Source of the DNA: VFZP01 sp043755595
Lineage (GTDB): Bacteria; Acidobacteriota; Terriglobia; Bryobacterales; Bryobacteraceae
DNA length: 64,000 nucleotides
Reading direction: 5' to 3'
Assembly: GCA_043755595.1 (NCBI GenBank)
Contig: JAYUSQ010000206.1
Span: 1 to 64,000 of the forward strand
Both the position numbers and the translations under genes were made by a program. Shown piece after piece: positions 32,970 through 41,360 of this stretch; the stretch's first letter is position 1; each line of letters begins with the position of its first letter. The notes beneath the pieces were generated by a model that searched no databases, was not told where the DNA came from, and saw nothing but the letters and a program-made list of their open reading frames with translations.

Positions 32970-34707
32970 TCCGCGCCTCAACGACCAGACGGGCGCCTTC
33001 GCCGGGCTCGGAGTCGACCGACAATTCACCATCGATCAAACGCACTCGTTCGCGCATACCGATCATCCCGATTCCCGGGCTAGCTTCTTGCGCCCCGAGG
33101 TCAAAGCCGCAGCCATCGTCGATGATCGAAAGACGAAGGACGCCTTGCTCGAACGACAAAGTTACGGAAGCCGATTTCGCGCCCGAGTGTTTGGCCACGT
33201 TCCGCAGGGCCTCTTGCGCGATCCGGTAGAATCCCGTGGCGACCGGACGCGGAATGCCCTCGGGAACATCACGGATCACGGCCCTGACTTCGATGCCCGT
33301 TTGCCGGGAGATCTCGCGGCAGAAAGCCTGCAGGGCGGGCGCGAGGCCCGAGTGTTCCAGCACGCTCGGATGCAATTGATGCGAGAGTTGCCGGACGTCT
33401 TCGGAGAGCCTGACCACCTGATCCTGCACGAACGACAAACGATCTTCGCCCACGCGATGCGCGTCGACCAGATCGCGATGGATTAACCCAACTTCGATGC
33501 CCAGCATCGCCAGTTTCTGGGTGATGTCGTCATGCAGTTCGCGGGCAATGCGGCGGCGTTCTTCTTCCTGCACGTTCAGCAATTGGGCGGCGAGCGCCTG
33601 CAGTTTCTGCTGAGAGCGCTTGCGCCGGCTCACATCGTGAGCGACGACGGCCCACACTTTTTCGTCACCGGTCTTGACGGCAAAAGCGTTGACATCGAGC
33701 GGGACGGCCTGACCGCTGGCGCGATGACGCACTGTGTCTTCCCCGCGCCACCGTTCGTCGAGTTCGAGCGCGAGCAGCATCGCTCCGCCTTGGATCACCT
33801 CGCCGATGGAGTGGCCGCGGGCTTCGTCCAGGGATGCGAAACCGGCCATAGTACAGCCGGCGCGGTTGAGATAGACGATCGAGCCATCCATCGACATTAA
33901 GCCAATCATGTCGCCGGAGTTCTCAATGAGGGCGATGAGGCGCTTGCGCTCAGCTTGGGCGACACGGTCCGGTGTAATGTCGCGCGCCGAAGCGTAGAAC
34001 AGGCCGCTGCCCGGTTCGGGCGCGGGCGCACTCCAGGAGAGCCAACGATAGGAGCCGTCCCGGCAACGAAGGCGGGTTTCAAATTGCACGATGGGGCGGC
34101 CGTTCATGAGACTGGTCAGCGCCTGGCCAGCGGCTTCGCGATCGCCTGGATGCACAAAGTCAAGAAACGGTTGGGAGAGCAACTCGGTGCGGCTCCAGCC
34201 GAGCACGGTTTCAAACGCTGCGTTGACCTGCGTAAGGAAGCCGCCGGCGCCGCCGATGCAATTGAGGTCCGCCGAGAGGTTGAAGAACCGATCCCGTTCG
34301 TACTCGAGTTTCTTGCGATGCGTGATGTCGGTGACGAAGGCGATGCCGAGTTTGCCTTGGGCCGTTTCGACAAAACTGAGGCTGACTTCGACTGGGAACT
34401 CAGTGCCATCCTTGCGGACTGCCTGCAGGTCGAGCCCCTGGCCCATCGGTCTTGACTTAGGCGCGGTGAAGAAGCCGGCGCGATGATGGCGGTGAGTATC
34501 GGCGACACGCCTGGGAATCAGCGCTTCGACCGGCAGGCCGGCGAGTTGCCCGGGCTGGTAGCCAAAAAGGCTTTCGGCCGTCCGGTTGGCGAACCGGATC
34601 GAGCCGCCCTCGCCCGCGACGACCAGACCTTCGGAGACCGAATCGAAGATGGCCCGTAACGTCGCGCTGTCGTCCAGTTCATTGTCGATCACGCGATTGG
34701 CCGTCAC
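32959..34707 (-). CDS. Sensor histidine kinase with three PAS domains, NarL-type (HisKA_3)
   Basis: 582 residues with no transmembrane helix. PAS1 (LRAIFDSVSEGLVVAGEGGS), PAS2 (LNCIGGAGGFLTQVNAAFET) and PAS3 (ALIENSGDMIGLMSMDGSIV) occupy roughly residues 15-385. The dimerisation domain has EEERRRIARELHDDITQKLA with the phospho-accepting His, and the HATPase domain has YRIAQEALRNVAKHSGA, IIDDGCGFD and GIGMIGMRERV. A cytosolic sensor is expected. No response regulator gene is adjacent. The stop overlaps the ABC ATPase gene, and a phosphoribosyltransferase gene ends eight bases upstream. Confidence 0.9.
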   Translation of the reverse strand: MTANRVIDNELDDSATLRAIFDSVSEGLVVAGEGGSIRFANRTAESLFGYQPGQLAGLPVEALIPRRVADTHRHHRAGFFTAPKSRPMGQGLDLQAVRKDGTEFPVEVSLSFVETAQGKLGIAFVTDITHRKKLEYERDRFFNLSADLNCIGGAGGFLTQVNAAFETVLGWSRTELLSQPFLDFVHPGDREAAGQALTSLMNGRPIVQFETRLRCRDGSYRWLSWSAPAPEPGSGLFYASARDITPDRVAQAERKRLIALIENSGDMIGLMSMDGSIVYLNRAGCTMAGFASLDEARGHSIGEVIQGGAMLLALELDERWRGEDTVRHRASGQAVPLDVNAFAVKTGDEKVWAVVAHDVSRRKRSQQKLQALAAQLLNVQEEERRRIARELHDDITQKLAMLGIEVGLIHRDLVDAHRVGEDRLSFVQDQVVRLSEDVRQLSHQLHPSVLEHSGLAPALQAFCREISRQTGIEVRAVIRDVPEGIPRPVATGFYRIAQEALRNVAKHSGAKSASVTLSFEQGVLRLSIIDDGCGFDLGAQEASPGIGMIGMRERVRLIDGELSVDSEPGEGARLVVEARIDQ

Positions 34708-34715
34708 GCTTCAGT

Positions 34716-35360
34716 TTAAGCTACTGTGAATCGGGCATGGCGGGCCAGGCGCTGCAGTTGACCCAAGGCTTCGCAGTCGTGCGGCTCATGAACTTCGCGA
34801 TACCACGCGCCCACCGGGTGATTCGACGCGACCGAGACCAGGCACACGCATTCGCAACCGTCCGCCCGAACATCGCCGCACGCCCGTGCGGTGACTACCG
34901 GCGCAGCGGCAATGACCCGCGCAGGATGGCCGAGGCGCAGCGCACGAAGGGCGGCACGGACAGACATGCCCGTGTCCATCGCGTCGGCAATGAGGATGAC
35001 GGTTCGGCGGGCGACGGGGAGCGCGGCCAATTCTCTATAGATTTTTTCGAGGCGGGCCAACTCCGCCTGTTCTCTGACGGCGATGGCGCGGGCCGCATTC
35101 TCGCCGACCACAGTTACCGAGCGCCAATCGACAACGGCGGCTCCGCCGGGCGCCAGGGCGCCGAAGATTACGCCGGTGGGGCCTCTCAGTTTGACCACAG
35201 GGACGATGCCGAGCGGCAAGTACAATAGGCGCGCCACTTCCGCAGCCACCGAAACGCCGTTGGCGCCTACCGCCATAGCCACCGCATGATTTCGATACTG
35301 CTTCAACAACTGGGCGAGCGTGACGCCAGCCGCGCCGCGGCTTTCAAAGAGCTCTTCCAT
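34716..35360 (-). CDS. Predicted phosphoribosyltransferase (COG1926-like)
   Basis: 214 residues of the PRTase type I fold: AMAVGANGVSVAAEVARLL early, VVKLRGPTGVIFGALAPGGA, and the PRPP-binding region VILIADAMDTGMSVRAALRA. Normally this reads DDGxxTGxT, so the loop is divergent (ADAMDTGMS). The C-terminal half includes VIAAAPVVTARACGDV and VSVASNHPVGAWY, typical of COG1926 members found beside hydrolase or stress genes. The substrate is unknown. It is in one leftward run with the YbaK-like gene and the kinase. Confidence 0.78.
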   Translation of the reverse strand: MEELFESRGAAGVTLAQLLKQYRNHAVAMAVGANGVSVAAEVARLLYLPLGIVPVVKLRGPTGVIFGALAPGGAAVVDWRSVTVVGENAARAIAVREQAELARLEKIYRELAALPVARRTVILIADAMDTGMSVRAALRALRLGHPARVIAAAPVVTARACGDVRADGCECVCLVSVASNHPVGAWYREVHEPHDCEALGQLQRLARHARFTVA

Positions 35361-35374
35361 AGCCCGCTCCTTCC

Positions 35375-35845
35375 TCAGTATTCAGACAAGGAAAATGAGC
35401 AGATGCGCGGCTCAGCCAGTTGGACGAACTGTGCAAATGACATGTGAATCGTGTTGGTGTGTGAACCGGCGCTGAAGGCGATCCGTTCATTTGCGGCCAA
35501 GTGGCTGTCAACGTAAACAGGCAAGTGAAACAGCGGACCGAGGGGAGGGACAGCGCCGGTTTCGACTTCCGGGAAAAGGGCCTCCAGTTCACCTTCACCG
35601 GCCAGCCAGACTTCGGCTGTACCTAGGATCTGCGCGAGAGCAGACCAGTCGATCCTGGTATTGGCGGCCAAGGCGGCGAGAATGTAGCCGCCACCGACGC
35701 GAACCACGACGGTCTTGACCATTTCGGAGGGCGGTGTGTGGTCTTTATGGGCTTCGGAGAGCGCCGACGGAGCCCGGTAGTGGGACGTCTCGGTAAACTG
35801 GGCGCGGCGCTCGTCGAGGAAGTCCCGCACAATTGGGGCAACCAT
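35375..35845 (-). CDS. YbaK/EbsC-family aminoacyl-tRNA deacylase
   Basis: 156 residues from ATG 35845, with GAGGTGA about eight bases upstream. The family pattern is visible: KTVVVRVGGGYILAALAANT, AEVWLAGEGELEALFPEVET, GAVPPLGPLFHLPVYVDSHL and SAGSHTNTIHMSFAQFVQLA. YbaK and ProXp proteins hydrolyse misacylated tRNA in trans, most often Cys-tRNA-Pro or Ala-tRNA-Pro. The exact specificity cannot be told. Confidence 0.85.
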   Translation of the reverse strand: MVAPIVRDFLDERRAQFTETSHYRAPSALSEAHKDHTPPSEMVKTVVVRVGGGYILAALAANTRIDWSALAQILGTAEVWLAGEGELEALFPEVETGAVPPLGPLFHLPVYVDSHLAANERIAFSAGSHTNTIHMSFAQFVQLAEPRICSFSLSEY

Positions 35846-35944
35846 AGGCTTCACCTCGCGGTGGTTGTTGCAATCCAATCGCCATTCGCCGTCGACAGGC
35901 GCTATATCCTTCTATCTACGTCAACCGCCGACGGCGGCCATAGC

Positions 35945-36418
35945 TTACACAGACGAAGGCTCAGGCATGGGCATGGGCACGCCTTGATGGGTCATGACGA
36001 CCTGCATGCCCGCGCCGCGCTTGGAAACCAGACGAGTCCGGCGCGGATCGATGGTCTCCGAAAGGCTGACGCGCCGGAGCAGGCAAAGAGCGCCGTCGTT
36101 CGAACGATGCCCCAGCACAGTTATGCACGAAGGCTCAACCAGGATAGTTAACGGCCGGCTGGCGGAAGATTGCACTGCCAGCATCAATCGGCTGAGTTCG
36201 CCGTCCGATTCCAGCGAAGAGGCGGGCACTTCGAACATTTCACGTTCAGCTTGCAGCCAATCGTCGAATTCGGAAGCCGTCTCTTCGGCGACTCGCGAGT
36301 CATAAATGGCAAAAGCGCGTTCGCGGACTCGCTCGAACGCCTCGGCGATTTGAAGGCAAAGGGCTGACGCCCCGGCGTCAGAAGACAAAACGACTCGCGT
36401 ATACCTCATGGGCATCAT
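35945..36418 (-). CDS. DUF2934-type protein with an Hsp20-like tail
   Basis: 157 residues from ATG 36418 with GGAG upstream. Residues about 20-60 carry RVRERAFAIYDSR and SEFDDWLQAEREMF, the pattern of DUF2934, a small domain common in soil proteobacteria and acidobacteria. The rest (SRLMLAVQSSASRPLTILVE and VLRRVSLSETID-like strands) resembles a small alpha-crystallin-like beta sandwich, with low certainty. The role is unknown. It sits about 100 bases upstream of the YbaK-like gene on the same strand. Confidence 0.6.
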   Translation of the reverse strand: MMPMRYTRVVLSSDAGASALCLQIAEAFERVRERAFAIYDSRVAEETASEFDDWLQAEREMFEVPASSLESDGELSRLMLAVQSSASRPLTILVEPSCITVLGHRSNDGALCLLRRVSLSETIDPRRTRLVSKRGAGMQVVMTHQGVPMPMPEPSSV

Positions 36419-36552
36419 AAAGGCTCCGTACAATGCTCGTGATTGGTTCTGCGGCGCTCCGTGGCAGGAGGTCGCAGCAGCATTGTGCGCTCTTGAAAGG
36501 CCTAGGGCAAGGGGGATCTCACCCCCCCCCAATATAGGGGTGGCCCCGGGAC

Positions 36553-37860
36553 TTAGCCGGTCTGACCTCGCCCCATCGCACGGTAGGCGAAACCCAGGCC
36601 GATCACGCGGGCCGGGTCATAGACATTGCGACCGTCAACCAGCACGGGAGTCCGCATGAGGCCGCACACGCGAGCAAGGTCAAGCTGCTTGTACTCGTTC
36701 CACTCGGTACACATCACGACGCCATCGGCTCCGGTTGCGACTTCGTAGGCGTCGGCGCGTAAATCGAGATCCGGCACCATCCGCACGGCGCCGGGTCCGG
36801 CGACAGGATCGCAAGCGCGCACGGTTGCGCCGAGCCCGCGAAGCTCCTGGAGAATTTCCAGGGCTGGAGCGTCACGCAAATCATCCGTATTGGGTTTGAA
36901 GGCGAGGCCCCACAGGCCGACGATCTTGCCATTCAAGTCGTCGCCGAGCACTTCGCGCAGCTTTCGCACCACCTGGCGGCGTTGGTGTTTGTTGATTTCC
37001 ATCACCGTTTCCAGCAGTTGGGGATGCTTGGATTTGGTGCGCGCCATATGAGCGAGCGCCTTGACATCCTTGGGGAAACACGAGCCGCCATATCCTAGGC
37101 CCGCATCCAGGAAAGCGCGGCCGATGCGGCCATCGTAACCCATGCCCGCGGCGACCTCTTTTACGTCGGCGCCCAGGGCGTCGCAGATGTTGGCGATCTC
37201 GTTGATGAAGGAAATCTTGGTGGCCAGGAAAGCGTTCGAGGCGTACTTAATCATTTCGGCCGTGCGGAGATCGGTGACGATAATCGGCGCGCGGAGCGGG
37301 AGGTGCAAGTCGGCGACACGATGGGCCGCGTCTTTGTCGAGCGAGCCGAGCACGATGCGGGCGGGATTCAGGAAATCGGCGATGGCCGAACCTTCGCGGA
37401 GGAACTCCGGGCAAGAGACGACGCTGAACGGAATCGGCTTCGGCTGGCGGCCACGGACGATGTCGGCCACCCAATCGCCGGTGCCGACGGGAACGGTCGA
37501 TTTGTTGACGATCACCAAGGGGGCGGTCATGTGATCGGCGACGGCCTCAGCCGCGGATCTGACGTACCGAAGGTCGGCTTCGCCATCGACGCCTTCGGGA
37601 GTGCCGACGGCGATGAAAGCGAACTCGGCATCGGTGAGAGCCTCATCATACGAAGTTGTGAATCGGAGCCGGCCGGCCGCCACATTCCGCTTGACCACTT
37701 CCTCAAGACCCGGTTCGTAGATGGGCAGAACGCCCGCCTTGAGATTTTCGATCCGCTCTTCATTCAAATCGATCGCGGTCACGCGGTTGCCAAGGTCGGC
37801 AAAACAGGTGCCAGTCACGAGGCCGACGTAGCCGGCTCCTACAACGCAAATATTCCTCAA
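36553..37860 (-). CDS. ugd: UDP-glucose 6-dehydrogenase
   Basis: 435 residues from a TTG at 37860 with GAGGAG upstream. The N-terminal NAD fold has ICVVGAGYVGLVTGTCFADL, then SPEFLREGSA-like CPEFLREGSAIADF, KYASNAFLATKISFINE, the catalytic Cys in GYGGSCFPKDV, and GLAFKPNTDDLRDAPAL in the C-terminal domain. The enzyme oxidises UDP-glucose to UDP-glucuronate for envelope or exopolysaccharide. It follows the epoxide-hydrolase-like gene by 13 bases. A C9 tract and GGGG/CCCC pairing at 36532-36550, just past its stop, might terminate transcription. Confidence 0.94.
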   Translation of the reverse strand: MRNICVVGAGYVGLVTGTCFADLGNRVTAIDLNEERIENLKAGVLPIYEPGLEEVVKRNVAAGRLRFTTSYDEALTDAEFAFIAVGTPEGVDGEADLRYVRSAAEAVADHMTAPLVIVNKSTVPVGTGDWVADIVRGRQPKPIPFSVVSCPEFLREGSAIADFLNPARIVLGSLDKDAAHRVADLHLPLRAPIIVTDLRTAEMIKYASNAFLATKISFINEIANICDALGADVKEVAAGMGYDGRIGRAFLDAGLGYGGSCFPKDVKALAHMARTKSKHPQLLETVMEINKHQRRQVVRKLREVLGDDLNGKIVGLWGLAFKPNTDDLRDAPALEILQELRGLGATVRACDPVAGPGAVRMVPDLDLRADAYEVATGADGVVMCTEWNEYKQLDLARVCGLMRTPVLVDGRNVYDPARVIGLGFAYRAMGRGQTG

Positions 37861-37873
37861 AATCCGCTCCTCC

Positions 37874-38722
37874 TCATTGATCGAGCCACGACAACGTTGT
37901 GTTTGAAACCGCCGCCGCTTCGTCCCAATGCGCCCAGTGGCCGGCATTGGGAAGTGTGACTAAAACCCACGGGGCATCCACCCATTGCCAGGTTCCATTC
38001 AACGCACCGGGCAACAAAGCCTGATCCCGGAGGCCGTGAAACTGGAGTACCGCGGTTTGAACCTTGGGCAGGTCCGGAACCGGATAGGGTTCGCGCGGGT
38101 AATTACGCTTATAGTAGTTTAACATCGCTTCGAAATCCGACTTCCGGAACGCTTCGATATACCTTGGCCGAACCGGGGCCGGGGTAAGCTCAGCGAGCTT
38201 TTCGGCCGTCAGCCTGGTGTGGGCATCCGGCTGCTGAAAACCGCGCGCGTAGGCAGAGCTTTTGTGCTGTTCGGGATTGCCGGACAGCTCACGCGCCAAG
38301 CCTCTGGGATGCGGGAGATTCACAATCACCAGCCGTTCGACGGCGGCTGGCGCAAACATCGCCACGCTCCAGGCGATGGCGCCACCCCAATCGTGCCCCA
38401 TGACGACGGCGCGTTGACGGCCTGCGTGACGAATCACGGCCAAGGCATCGGCCACCAACAGAGGCATGGCGTAGTTATCGACACCCGCAGGCTTGTCCGA
38501 CAGGTTGTACCCGCGCAGATCCATCGCCACGACTCGATACTTTTTCGAAAACGCTTCGATTTGATGGCGCCAGGAGTACCAAAAGTCCGGGAAACCGTGA
38601 ATGAGCAGTATGAGCGGCGCGTCTTTCGGACCCGCCGCCGCGTAGTGAATCTTGACGCCGTTGGAGTCGGCGAAATGATGCTCTATGCTGTCGAAGATGT
38701 CTGGTTTCATTTGTGCACTCAT
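37874..38722 (-). CDS. Epoxide-hydrolase-like alpha/beta hydrolase
   Basis: About 282 residues from ATG 38722 (MSAQMKPD). HGFPDFWYSWRHQI is the oxyanion/HGxP motif of epoxide and haloacid hydrolases. GHDWGGAIAW places Asp rather than Ser at the nucleophile elbow, which favours epoxide hydrolase or dehalogenase. GHWAHWDE supplies the catalytic His. The frame is open up to 38830 with a hydrophobic stretch that could be a signal peptide, but that start overlaps the divergent gene at 38818, so the short form is preferred. It is probably co-transcribed with ugd. Confidence 0.82.
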   Translation of the reverse strand: MSAQMKPDIFDSIEHHFADSNGVKIHYAAAGPKDAPLILLIHGFPDFWYSWRHQIEAFSKKYRVVAMDLRGYNLSDKPAGVDNYAMPLLVADALAVIRHAGRQRAVVMGHDWGGAIAWSVAMFAPAAVERLVIVNLPHPRGLARELSGNPEQHKSSAYARGFQQPDAHTRLTAEKLAELTPAPVRPRYIEAFRKSDFEAMLNYYKRNYPREPYPVPDLPKVQTAVLQFHGLRDQALLPGALNGTWQWVDAPWVLVTLPNAGHWAHWDEAAAVSNTTLSWLDQ

Positions 38723-38817
38723 GGAAGCTGCGGCTGCGCTACCCGCTGTCAACAGTCGCAGAACGAGGCCGACGGCGTAACCGAGCCGGCCCTTTGGCCG
38801 CCGTATACTGGAATCTA

Positions 38818-39921
38818 ATGTCACAAGCAACCATTAGCACAGCCGAAGGCCTGTCCGCGCAAGTTGCGGCGGCGCGCCAACGGCTGGATGCGCACACCCG
38901 CGAGATCGTGAACTGGCATTTTTCTCCCGAGACCGGATGCCCCTTCTGGTTGAACTATGCTTCCAAACTGGGCTGGGATCCACGCGAAGCGATCCAGACC
39001 TACAATGACCTGGACAAGTTCCCTCCTTTCCAGGATGAATGGTTGCGGGGCGGCCCGGTGCGGCAGTGGATTCCCAAGGGCTACGCCGGCCAGCCGGCTT
39101 ATGTATTTGAAACGGGCGGATCCACGGGTGTTCCGAAGTCGCGGGTGCAAATCAACGATTTCCGGATCGATTACGAGAATTTTTCCGACACCCTGCCCGA
39201 CGAATTTTTTCCGAAGGGGGCGGATTGGATCAGTGTAGGCCCGTCCGGCCCGCGCCGCTTGCGATTGGCGGTCGAGCATTTGGCGCAACACCGTAGCGGC
39301 ATCTGTTTCACGGTGGACCTTGACCCGCGTTGGGTGATCAAGCTAATCAAGTGGGGCGAGATTCAGATGGCCGAACGCTACAAACAGCATGTGGTGGACC
39401 AGTCGCTGACGATCATGAAAGCACATGAGAATATCAAGTGCATGTTCACGACGCCGAAGTTGCTGGAAGCGATTTGCGAGAAGGTTTCGCTGGAGAAGCT
39501 GGGCATTCGCGGAATCTTCTGCGGCGGCACGGAGATGACTCCGCAGTTCCATCGATTCGCCGTAGAAGAGTTACTCGGCCCGAACATCTATTTCGCACCG
39601 ACTTATGGCAACACTTTGATGGGTTTGGCGGTGCATAAGAAGCCAACGGTAGCCGATAACTGGGCCATCATTTACTATCCGCCTTCGCCGCGCGCGATGC
39701 TGGAAGTGGTGGACCCGGACGATAACAATCGGCTGGTGGGTTATGGCGAGACCGGACGGGTGCGGCTGACTACGCTGACCAAGGAGACTTTCGTTCCGCG
39801 CTTTATGGAGCGCGACGAGTGCGAGCGCGAGGCTCCGTGTGAGCAGTTCCCGTGGGACGGCGTGCGTAATGTGCGGCCATTTTCGAAGTTTAAGACGTCG
39901 GTGGTAGAAGGAGTCTATTAA
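38818..39921 (+). CDS. Short adenylate-forming (PaaK-like) enzyme
   Basis: 367 residues of the ANL superfamily. YVFETGGSTGVPKSR is the phosphate-binding A3 motif, FCGGTEMTPQFHRFAVEE and YFAPTYGNTLMG cover the A4-A5 region, and VGYGETGRVRLTTLT leads to PRFMERDE in place of the usual RYRTGD. The small C-terminal domain of about 100 residues present in PaaK and acyl-CoA ligases is missing, so the enzyme may make an acyl-adenylate without the usual second half-reaction. Its TAATG junction with the aldehyde-dehydrogenase gene implies that the acyl group passes to that enzyme. The substrate is unknown. Confidence 0.75.
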   Translation: MSQATISTAEGLSAQVAAARQRLDAHTREIVNWHFSPETGCPFWLNYASKLGWDPREAIQTYNDLDKFPPFQDEWLRGGPVRQWIPKGYAGQPAYVFETGGSTGVPKSRVQINDFRIDYENFSDTLPDEFFPKGADWISVGPSGPRRLRLAVEHLAQHRSGICFTVDLDPRWVIKLIKWGEIQMAERYKQHVVDQSLTIMKAHENIKCMFTTPKLLEAICEKVSLEKLGIRGIFCGGTEMTPQFHRFAVEELLGPNIYFAPTYGNTLMGLAVHKKPTVADNWAIIYYPPSPRAMLEVVDPDDNNRLVGYGETGRVRLTTLTKETFVPRFMERDECEREAPCEQFPWDGVRNVRPFSKFKTSVVEGVY

Positions 39922-41360
39922 TGCTGCACCTGCCGATCCTGCGCAAGGGGCGCCCCTATTACAGTGTGGATTCGGTGGTGACGAAACACCACCGCACAGG
40001 CGAGCCATTGGTTCGTATTTCGATGGCTAACTCCGGGCTCATCCGGCGCGACCTGCTTGACTTGCCGGAGATCGCGGCCATGCTGAGCGGATTTACTTGC
40101 GCCGAGACGATCCGGTTGTGCGAAAAGGCATCGCAGCATTTTCTCAACGATACGCTGCCGCTGGGCGAGGCGGAGCAGACGCCGCAGGACTATGTCGAGC
40201 AGACGTCGGCCACGACGGGGTCGCCCTGGGTCATGGTGCGCCGGAATATGGAAAAGATCGCCGGCGTGATGTCGAATATGTCGGGTGTGTTGCGTGGGCT
40301 GACGCGGAACCTCGATCTTTCGATCGTCGACCGGGGTCATGGCGAGGCCAACGGCGCGGTGGTTAGTTACTTCCGGCGGGGCGATTCACTGGGGGTGGTG
40401 CTGCCGTCGAATTCTCCGGGCGTTCACTCGCTGTGGGTGCCTGCGTTTGCGCTGAAGACTCCGTTGGTGCTGAAGCCGGGCGGGTCCGAACCATGGAGCC
40501 CTTTTCGGATCATTCAAGCCTTCATTCGCGCGGGCGCGCCGCCGGAGGCGTTCAGTTACTACCCTTGCGATCACGGCGGAGCGGGCGAGATCCTGCGGCG
40601 TTGTGGCCGCGGGATGGTCTTTGGCGACGTTTCAACGACCAAGATTTACAGCAAGGATCCGCGGGTGGAACTGCATGGACCCGGCTGGAGTAAGATCACG
40701 ATCGGCGAAGATTCGATCGACCGCTGGCCGGATTACATCGACATTATCGCCGCGTCGATTTGCGAAAATTCGGGCCGTTCCTGTGTCAATGCTTCGGGCG
40801 TGTGGGTGCCGCGTCATGGGCGCGCGATCGCCGAAGCGTTGGCCGAAAGGGTTGCGAAGATCGCCCCCCGGAAGGCGGACGATCCCGCCGCTGAGATTTC
40901 ACCGTTTGCCGACGCCGGGGTGGCCAGCCGGATTAACGCACTGGTCGAGCAAGGGCTGGCCGATCCTGGCGCCGAGGACCTGGTGCTGAAGTATCGCGCC
41001 GGCTCTCGTTTGGCCGAGTTCGACGGCTGTTCCTATTTGCTGCCGGCTATCGTGCATGTGGATTCGCCGGAACATACGCTGGCCAATAAGGAGTTTCTGT
41101 TTCCATTTGCGAGCGTGGTGGAAGTTCCTCAACGGCAGATCCCGGAAATTCTGGGACCCACGCTGGTATTCACCGCCATCACCAACGACGAACAGTTCCG
41201 GCGCCGCCTGCTGGGGGCTACGCATATCGGCCGCTTGAACTTCGGGCCGATTCAGACCAATCGCATTGTATGGGATCAACCGCACGAGGGCAACTTATTC
41301 GACCACCTGTATGCACGCAGGGCGTTCCAGGTGGCTGAGCCAGCGCTGCAAACCGCGTAA
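39921..41360 (+). CDS. Aldehyde dehydrogenase-family / acyl reductase
   Basis: 479 residues. The N-terminal part is atypical; from about residue 150 the ALDH fold appears: LGVVLPSNSPGVHSLWVPAF, LVLKPGGSEPWSPFR, and the catalytic Cys in ICENSGRSCVNASGVWVP. Divergence from ordinary ALDH (LELGGK is replaced by VELHGPGWSKI) recalls LuxC-type acyl reductases. It starts on the last base of the adenylation gene's stop and is followed with no gap by a glycosyltransferase. Reduction of an activated acid to an aldehyde, or the reverse, is inferred from the pair. Confidence 0.72.
   Translation: MLHLPILRKGRPYYSVDSVVTKHHRTGEPLVRISMANSGLIRRDLLDLPEIAAMLSGFTCAETIRLCEKASQHFLNDTLPLGEAEQTPQDYVEQTSATTGSPWVMVRRNMEKIAGVMSNMSGVLRGLTRNLDLSIVDRGHGEANGAVVSYFRRGDSLGVVLPSNSPGVHSLWVPAFALKTPLVLKPGGSEPWSPFRIIQAFIRAGAPPEAFSYYPCDHGGAGEILRRCGRGMVFGDVSTTKIYSKDPRVELHGPGWSKITIGEDSIDRWPDYIDIIAASICENSGRSCVNASGVWVPRHGRAIAEALAERVAKIAPRKADDPAAEISPFADAGVASRINALVEQGLADPGAEDLVLKYRAGSRLAEFDGCSYLLPAIVHVDSPEHTLANKEFLFPFASVVEVPQRQIPEILGPTLVFTAITNDEQFRRRLLGATHIGRLNFGPIQTNRIVWDQPHEGNLFDHLYARRAFQVAEPALQTA

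Noticed and set aside
36525..36550. C9 tract as a phase-variation tract
   Set aside because: It lies outside any coding region after the ugd stop and is not clearly within a promoter; it may only be part of a terminator-like fold.
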